Positions 28,806-37,800 of a stretch of DNA of 64,000 nucleotides are shown in pieces. Origin of the DNA: Apostichopus japonicus (Eukaryota; Echinodermata; Holothuroidea; Aspidochirotida; Stichopodidae); contig NC_092563.1 of the NCBI RefSeq assembly GCF_037975245.1, forward strand, positions 21,854,960 to 21,918,959. Reading direction: 5' to 3'. Positions within the stretch are counted from its first letter, which is position 1; every line of letters begins with the position of its first letter. The notes beneath the pieces were generated by a model, which was not told where the DNA came from, did no database searches, and saw nothing but the letters and a program-made list of their open reading frames with translations. The position numbers and the translations under genes are program-made.

Positions 28806-31800
28806 ATGATGTCACAGCTAAACATTTCTCTCAAAACTATTCACACCCACCAGCAGCACTGCTCTGCAGATTAACTGAGTGCATAAAGATGCAAATATAT
28901 ATTTTTGGAAACTTCCACATGGAGGAGGAGACAAAGGATGGGTGCAAACAGTGTCAAGAACTGGTTAAATTGGTACATTAGCTGCAGACCTTCCAGTTTG
29001 GTTTTTTCTCTATACTTCCTGTTCTCGACCATTTACATCTACCTGAGTTATCTGTGCATAACTGGAATCTCTTAACTTACAATTGGTACGATGCGTTACG
29101 CCAAACATGAATGGAATGTTCGACTGTGCCATTTCACATTTCAATGTCGTTAACACTTCAAAGTTATATATTAAGCATTCTTGAAGTGATATTATACACA
29201 CAGTATTTTACAGTATTTTCCAGATTGTATTCAGTCGAGCTGTTGTAACTTAACTCTGTCACATCAATCTGCATCTTAGAAACAATGAGAATAAGGTTCC
29301 TTAAGTACTTCCAAAAGAGCCATTTTTGAAACATGTCTTTCCATTTGTAATTTTACTAACACAAAAAATAAAGAGTTTGGAACTACTTACCCTGGGTAGT
29401 GTAATTTTTGGTCTGATGTGTTGCTAACCCACCTGATGGAAAATCATGCTATATGTATATGTACATTTGTCGTAATTAAGTTTTCACAAAATGTCCATCT
29501 CACAAAATGAAAATTATTATGAGCACAGTTACATGCACAAAACTGTCTGCCAGGTAGCAAAAACTTGTATGAAACTAATATGGACATACTCTTCTTCATT
29601 TCAATAAAAACAGAGATTATTGTAGAAATGAAATACCTGGCTGTCACTGAAATATACCACCGTTACTTTTAAGACAATAATTCTTAACAACCTAGCATCT
29701 TCAGAGGCCTCAGATGCCCGATACCTTATATTTAATGGAACATGTAAAAGAAATTTGTGTCTCTTAGATAACATTTGTTGATATAGTTTTGTCTGTCTTT
29801 AAAGATCAGGATGCCCTGATACCCACAAAATAACTCATTAATAATCAGCTCTGGTCACCAAAGTACAACATACCCCAATAACATATTGTTTTGCAGTTTA
29901 AGTTACTCATGGGATTTGTGTGATACATTGTTACACAATTAACAGAAAGATGGATATGCTAATTAGCATTCTTGAAGTTATATTTTAAAGTACAAGTTCA
30001 TAATTATTTACCTTGGGTAGTGGAAGCGATAACGGAATCTGCCTCTTGTGTTGTTAACATGCCTGAAGGAAATAATATGCATTCTAATTTGTAGTAATAT
30101 AAAGTGGTTCCAACAACTTATCATTTGCTATCAATATTAAAAAATAAAGATTATTACACAATTAACAGAAAGATGAATATGCTAATTGGCATTCTTGAAG
30201 TTATATTTTAAAGTACAAGTTCATAATTATTTACCTTGGGTAGTGGATGCAATAATGGAATCTGCCTCTTGTGTTGTTAACATGCCTGAAGGAAATTATA
30301 TGCATACTAATTTGTAGTAATATAAAGTGGTTCAAACAACTTATCATCTGCTATCAATACTAAAAAAAAACATTTTAACATCATGTTGGTAGAGCACTAT
30401 TCCAATCGTTTTCCACCAGTTGTTCACATGGTTAAATGTGGTAAGTTAATTTAATATACCAGCCTTATCGTAACAATATATATAGCAATATATATATATA
30501 ACAATATATATATATATATATATAACAATATATATATAATATATATAATAATCAGCTCTGGTAACGAGTTACCAAAGTACAACATACCCCAATAACATAT
30601 TGTTCTGCAGTTTAAGTTACTCATAGGATTTGTGTGATACATTATTACACAATTAACAGAAATATGAATACGCTAATTAGCATTCTTGCCTTTAAATTTT
30701 AAAGTACAAGTTCATAATTTTTTACCTGGAATAGTGGAAGCAATAATGGAATCTGCCTCTTGTGTTGTTAACATGCCTGAAGGAAATTATATGCATACTA
30801 ATTTGTAGTAATATAAAGTGGTTCCAACAACTTATCATATGCTATTGATACTATGAAAAACATGTTAACACCATGTTGGTACAGCACTATAGGCTGGAAA
30901 GGGTAACCCACGCACGGGTTACTGGTTCAAATCCTGTTTCTAGTCATAAACTTCTTTGTTTTTCCATTGTTTATAATAACTCAGATTCAGAAACAATTCC
31001 AACCATTTTCCACGAGTTGTTCACATGGATAAATATGATAAGTTAATTTAATATACCAGCCTTACTATTACAATATCTATATATATATATATATATATTT
31101 GTGCGTGCGTGCGCGGGTGTGTGTGTGCCCTGATACCCACTTAATAAATCATTAATTATCAGCTCTGGTAACAAGTCACCAAAGTAACATACCCAAATTA
31201 CATATTTTTCTGCAGTTTAAGTTACTCAAAGGATTTGTGTGATACATTATTACACAATGAACAGAAAGATGAATATGCTAATTAGCATATTTGAATATAT
31301 ATTAAAAAGTACAAAATTCATAATTGTTTACCTTGAGTAGTGGAAGCGATAATGGAATCTGCCTCTTGTGGTTGTAACATGCCTGAAGGAAATTATATGC
31401 ATACTAATTTGTAATAATATAAAGATGTTCAAACAACTTATCATCTGCTATCAATACTAAAAAAAAAACATTTTAACACCATGTTAGTAGAGCACTATTT
31501 CCAATCATTTTCCACCAGCACTATTTCCACCAGTTGTATACAAAACAACGGTGCCATTTGCAGCTATCTCTGACAAAGAAAACCCATAATTCTCCTGACC
31601 TCATGCAGAATCAACCAGTTTATATCTGACAACTCATCGCTTCCAAATTACAATTTAAATTGGGAAATATATAATTTGAAAGTTAGAATTTCCAAGTAAG
31701 CCTATGCCTAGCAATACTTGCAGGTCTAGGAAAACTGCATTCTAGGCCCAGAAAAATCCATTTCTAAACATAAATTTACTTCAAAAGTCACAAAATAATG

Positions 31801-34800
31801 CACCATTTCGCATCTAACCCTCAAATATTGAAAAAAAAATCAAAAGAGGAGGGGGACACACCCTCCCCTTATACCCCTCCCCCAGGCCGGCGGTCACTGT
31901 CCGGGGGTCCTCCAAACATTTCAGTTCATCTCAAGGGGTCCCTGGATAGAAAAAGGTTGAGAACCTAGGCTTTAGAACTATACCAGGACCTTTTATTGAC
32001 AAATATGTCTTTACTTACTGACCACGGATACTAAGTCTGTATAGCTGTAAATCTATATAGCACCCCAGAAAATGCTGAACAACAAAAACATGCTTGAGTC
32101 CATAACTTTATTACTGCAGTTTTATCAAATTTAGAAACCCTTACCTTGATTATTGGAATATGTCTCTTGTGTTGTTAGCATGCCTGAAGGATATGACACA
32201 CATGAAAATTTGTAGTAATTTAAATGTATTCCATTCCACCAAATTACAATCTGCAAACATTATATGTAGTGGTCATTAGAGTGCTAAACTATGCCCCTCT
32301 TAATATGATATTCATGCTTACAGTAACTGGTTATGTTTATGTAAATTACAATTCTTACAGAGATGCTGTACATGCAATGGGGTCTCAATCCACTGATCAA
32401 ACTTCTTTGACCAGTGGAAAGAATGGACCATGTTCAAATTGAGTAAACCTGAAAATAGTATATGTAGTATAAACTTGTTATATATATCCCTTCAGTACTT
32501 TTATTGTAGTTACTTTAGAATAAATATAAAAAAAACAATATTAAACAAACGAACAAAACAAACAAAAACAGCAATTAAAAACAAAATCTGTACAAAGGCA
32601 GGATGAGTAGTGAAGAAAACATAAATAATTGAGAGAATATTTTTTTAAGTGTCATTAATTTAGTCTCCTAGTGTGTTAGTAAATGTTCACATCAAGACAA
32701 CAAATTGGTGGTATTTTAATTACCTTGAGTAGTGACATGACTCTTCTCTGTAGATGTAAAATCTGAAATGCAAATAACATATGGGTCATTCCATATTAAA
32801 TCACCAAATTTTGGAGTATGTTGTAGTTTGACATATTTTAATAATTCCAACAACAAAAATTCCAATTGCTTCAAAATTGGCCGATTTATCATACTTTGAA
32901 ATTGTGCAATTTGTCGCCATCATGGTATTTTGTTGACTTTTTGAGGTCTCATTTCTCAAAAATTAAACATCCTACTACACTTCTATTACAGATGCCTATA
33001 GAGTCTATCCCATAGAACAGGAATTTAAATAATTAGGCTACTAAAACATTGTCTTGTGGAGTTAGGTTAACTTAAAAGTGTCAACATAGTTGAATTTTGT
33101 ATTTTTCACTAAAAAGTGTGCTATATTTAGTGATAAATTGCTCCTAAAACATTGCTTCAGGGTACTTAATTCTTTCAGAGGTTATTATGGCTAGTACAAA
33201 CAATACAAAATAATGATAACAATGCTTTCCTATAATATATTTGCAAGTCTTGGAGCTCTAAAGTAGCTATATTATGCAGCCATCCAGCATGAAGAAGGGG
33301 TTTTGATGCCAATTTTTTTTACCTTTTACCAAAATAACCATGTTAGAGCTGCCAGGGTTTTATACTAAAATTATCAGTATAAGGTTCCTACACCTAAATA
33401 AACTTAAGGTTTCTAGCTTTCTCAATAATAATTTATGAAGTTGTTAATAAGTTGCTCAGATGTACAAAAGAGGTCATCTTTGAGAGCCAATAACTCAAAA
33501 TGCATCATGTTGAAAAAATCTGATTATTTTTTCTGGAAGAGAAATAGTACCACCCTGTTTGTACAAGAAATTTCATTAGGGTGTTTTGCCTTATTTTGAA
33601 ATGAAAAATCCTCAAAGTTTGGGATTTTTACACACAAAAAATGTTTTTAAGGTATCTGCAACCAAGCCACGAACATTTAGGACAAAAATACAAATAAAAC
33701 AAACTCTAGACCCACAACCGGCCCAATTGCCCCTCTCCCTTGATCGTTTAATTCCCAGCCTGAGCTCCACGTAAAACCTAATTGAGAGAATATTTTTTTA
33801 AGTATCATTAAGTTAGTCTCTTAGTGTGTTAATAAATGTTCAAATCAAGAAGAAAACAAATTGATGGTACTTTAAATAACCTTGAGTAGTGACATGACTC
33901 TTCCCTGTAGATGTAAAATCTGAAATGCAAATAACATATAATTACTTTGCAATAACATCATGCTATGGAAATCACAGCAGTTAATACATTCTGTACATGC
34001 TGGGGATTCGGTCCACACAGTAACGGCCTGTCCAGTATATAAATGCATGAACCTGAAAGTACTGTACAGTAGTTCCAAGAAATTTCACTTTATCTCTCCC
34101 CTTAAATAAGTGGGGATTGAAGTGACAGGCTTGTAGTTATACATAGTGCTCACAGCACAGATTCATAAGGCATTCTAAAGTTGTTAGACGTGTTAATCAA
34201 CCAGAAGGAATTAAATATCATGTTACTGCAATAATAGTGTTAAATATTTCAACATAAAAATGCATCATCTTCAGTAATGCTCCTTCATTAACAATGCACC
34301 AATTTATGTTACTTCAAAATAATGTTACGTTTCTATTCATGATCTTCATAATCAAATGCAAATGTTGTGCTTTGTTTAATACCTGAGGAAAATGCTGCGG
34401 ATATGACTTCTGGTGGATTCTTCACGCCTGTAATGAATATAACAGGGAGACTTGCACCATAAATGTAACGTGTTAGCTGTTATAGTACACTTATATTTTT
34501 ACAAAAAAATATATATAATTTATGATCGATGGTAGCCTGCATTCCATGGGGAACTGAATAAATATTGATCAAAGTTATTATTTGACTTTTCGTTAACAAA
34601 TATGAAGTTTACATTCACACTTACAAGAATAAGACACAGTTAGGTTTTTTGAGACCCCAATACACGGATCTCCAAAGACTTGATTGGTCGCTGATACATT
34701 GCAGTCATGTTTTCCGTGGCAGACATGTTGAAGCACTGGCAGCAACATTGCCGATTGACAGATGCCACGGAATTGCTGATAGAACAGGTTACCGGGGTCT

Positions 34801-37800
34801 CCTGGTAAAGCCCCATAATTTGAACTTCTTATAGAAATGTAATGACCTCCACAGTCAATGTCAAGAACATGTCCTTCACCGACAGTGAGGCTGTAAACTG
34901 AGAGATTTGGAGAGAAAATTGATTAAATCAACAACTATACTTATCAATCATAAGGTCAATCATAACGTCCCCATAAGGTCAATCATAAGGTCCCCATAAG
35001 GTCAATCATAAGGTCCCCGGTTCGAGTCACTCCCAGATTAATGTATGTCGTCCAGTTACAGAGTTGTCGACAATTAACAATCCATAATCATGGACGTTAA
35101 ATATGAATGTAAGAGACTGACTTCGGTTGGCTTGCGGCTTTGATAAGCCAATGAGGCTTCTTCGCGAGTTCCTGCTTGCAAAAGGATCTAATATACATAC
35201 ATACATAGATACTTATGTACAGCATGATTGATAATAATATTACATAACTTACACAATACAAATTATTTGTTGGCTAGTCTCTCATTAGAGTAAAAAAGGT
35301 CAATGGAAAATGCCTATTATTATAAAATATGTTGCCAACATATATGCTGTCCTTTGCATACAAAAGTGATGGATGAATTGACTTAAAACTAGACCACACT
35401 GACACCAAGCTACAATTGCACACTTTTAAGTGCTATGCTCATTTTATTACCTCAAATATGGATAAAAGTACTTAAATTACAAAAGTGTGCAGTATTTCAT
35501 AAAGAAAAAATACTCACTGGAACAAGTAGCTAATACTAACTGCTAAGCACATTTAATGAATATATGTTGAAAGAGTAAACAGGACGTTTAGTTTAGGATG
35601 GCTATGAGGTTTGAGGATCATAATTCATACAAGTATGATACATGAAGTACTGTACATATGAACCTCTACTTGAACTAATTAAAACACAAACAAAACTTCC
35701 AGTGAATACAAGCACACACGTTCTACATGAAGGAAGCAAATATTTACAACAATAGTTTGAACTCTTATACACAGTCATATGCAAAGCAATAAAGGGTGTG
35801 AAAACTCGCGCAAAAAGAAACGTCTAATGCTGGTAATTTGACCTAGTTTCGAATGAGGTGTAACAGAAGTGTTAAACAACACCATCGATACCAGAAAATA
35901 CACACACAGCTTGCTACTGTCGGTAATTAGACACTAGTGTACAGTCTGTACATACAGCTGCGGTCAATACCCACAGCACAGTATACTGTACAACGATACA
36001 GCGATGGACATCTCAGGTCCAGCTAAAGATAACAATTAAGGTATCATGTTTCATTACTGTCCGCATTTTGTAGCGACCAAACAAAACGTCACTTGCAAGC
36101 AACAGAAAGTTAACTTTTTCAGCTGCACACGGTTTGGGGCGAGTCTTCAATGCCTTTAAGTGCCTCATGAATCCCATCTGCACATGTCTTTTATATGCAC
36201 AACTTGAAACTTACAAACCTTACTTAGTGATTAACATGATAATGGAGGTGAATAAAATTACTTTGTTGGAACTTTGAACTGCAAGCAAAATTTGAGGTGG
36301 ACCCAATTTTGTGGCCAAAGTTCAAACCTTTGCCTCGGCAATTTATTCACTATTGCATGAAATTGAAAAGGACAAGTGAATTGGCCAGGGAGCTCGTGTG
36401 TGGTATAACTCTCAGAATAATGTCATGTTATTCACAGGGCTGTAGAACGGAGTAGTGCCCTCACTAATCATTTGACTGGACTGGCGAGAGAATAAGGCAA
36501 TGCACCATATTATGCCCAGCGCAACCGGATGCAGTAACTGGTCTCACACTATTCCCCTATTTTAATTCTAAGTGGAAATTGTGCAATTTGAACTTAAAAC
36601 TGCTGCATGTATCAACTATTATTCATGTACGATAGAATTGCTACCAAACAATCACTTTAGACTAGGTCCTTTCGGACATTTCGACATATTCACAAAAATT
36701 GAGGAAATGGAAAATATTCAAATATCAACGAACTTCTAAGTCTGTAACTTTTGTACGTTGGACCAAACACCTTTAGGCCTATAATTTGGACCAAACAAGT
36801 TGAAACGTCAATTCATGCTGACATAGCCTAACTTTGGCATTATGTTACTTGTTACTGTTAGGCTAGCCTAGTATAAATTGGCTATTACTTACGTAGATTG
36901 TATAATAGAGCTTCGGCATAGAAATATTTGATTGTACAACAACCTATTCCTCAGTACATTAAACCAGGGAGTTGTTATAGAAACAACTCCCTGATTAAAC
37001 AGCTAATAAGTTCAAGAGGCTTGCATCAGTTATCCGTAGGCCTAGGTCTGCACCTGTTGGATTGTGACGTAAGTTCAAGACTCAACCTTGTTTAGTTCGT
37101 GAAATGCAGGTCCCTCTCTCTTGTGATACAATGGTCAATGAACGCAGAGCATGAAGGATCGCTGTACGTATGGATTGCATGCATACCAGCTCATTGTTCA
37201 TTTGCGAGATTTGTCATATCGTGTTGATGTCGATTTCATGCTAAGTTACATAATATATAGGAGACCGATTAGAAGTTAGAACTCTTTCTCCTCATCTTCA
37301 TGGGGGGAGGGGGAGGGGAGGGCGACGGGTGGTAGCAATGACCCAGTTGCCATTTACATTTGTTAGATCATGCAGTGACCTATAGACGAAACCAAATTAA
37401 CTTGAACAGCTTTCGCAAAATTTTACACTGTTCACCTCAAAATTGCTGTTTGACTACATTATTCTTTTCCTCAAAATCAAACTTTCGATTTTTCCTCAAG
37501 TTTGACTGACATTTTATATCGAAACTTCCTTGGAAAGGTTCACACGTATACTTGGCACAAATGAGCATAATAACCAAGACTACATGCCATACGTAGTGCA
37601 CGGACGTGTCAGCTCTCCTGTGTTTTATTTCTATTGATCTGTTTCAGGCGCGTAGCCAAGGGGCCGGGGGCGAAGGGGTAACCGCCCCCACCCTTGAGCA
37701 TATTTTGTTTTTTAAATGTTTCTATGATATCACTAGTATTTTCAAAAGAGAAAATGCTAAGATGCAACTTACAAGGCCTGGGAAGTGCCATTTCCAGCGA

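Noticed and set aside
30895-30955. tRNA-like segment with B box GTTCAAATC
   Set aside because: No acceptable A box or acceptor stem could be drawn; at most a fragment of a SINE.
31840-31960. Further copy of the 44875 hAT-like family
   Set aside because: Shares only the GGGGGACACACCCTCCCC segment, then runs into a different repeat; too short and end-less to call.
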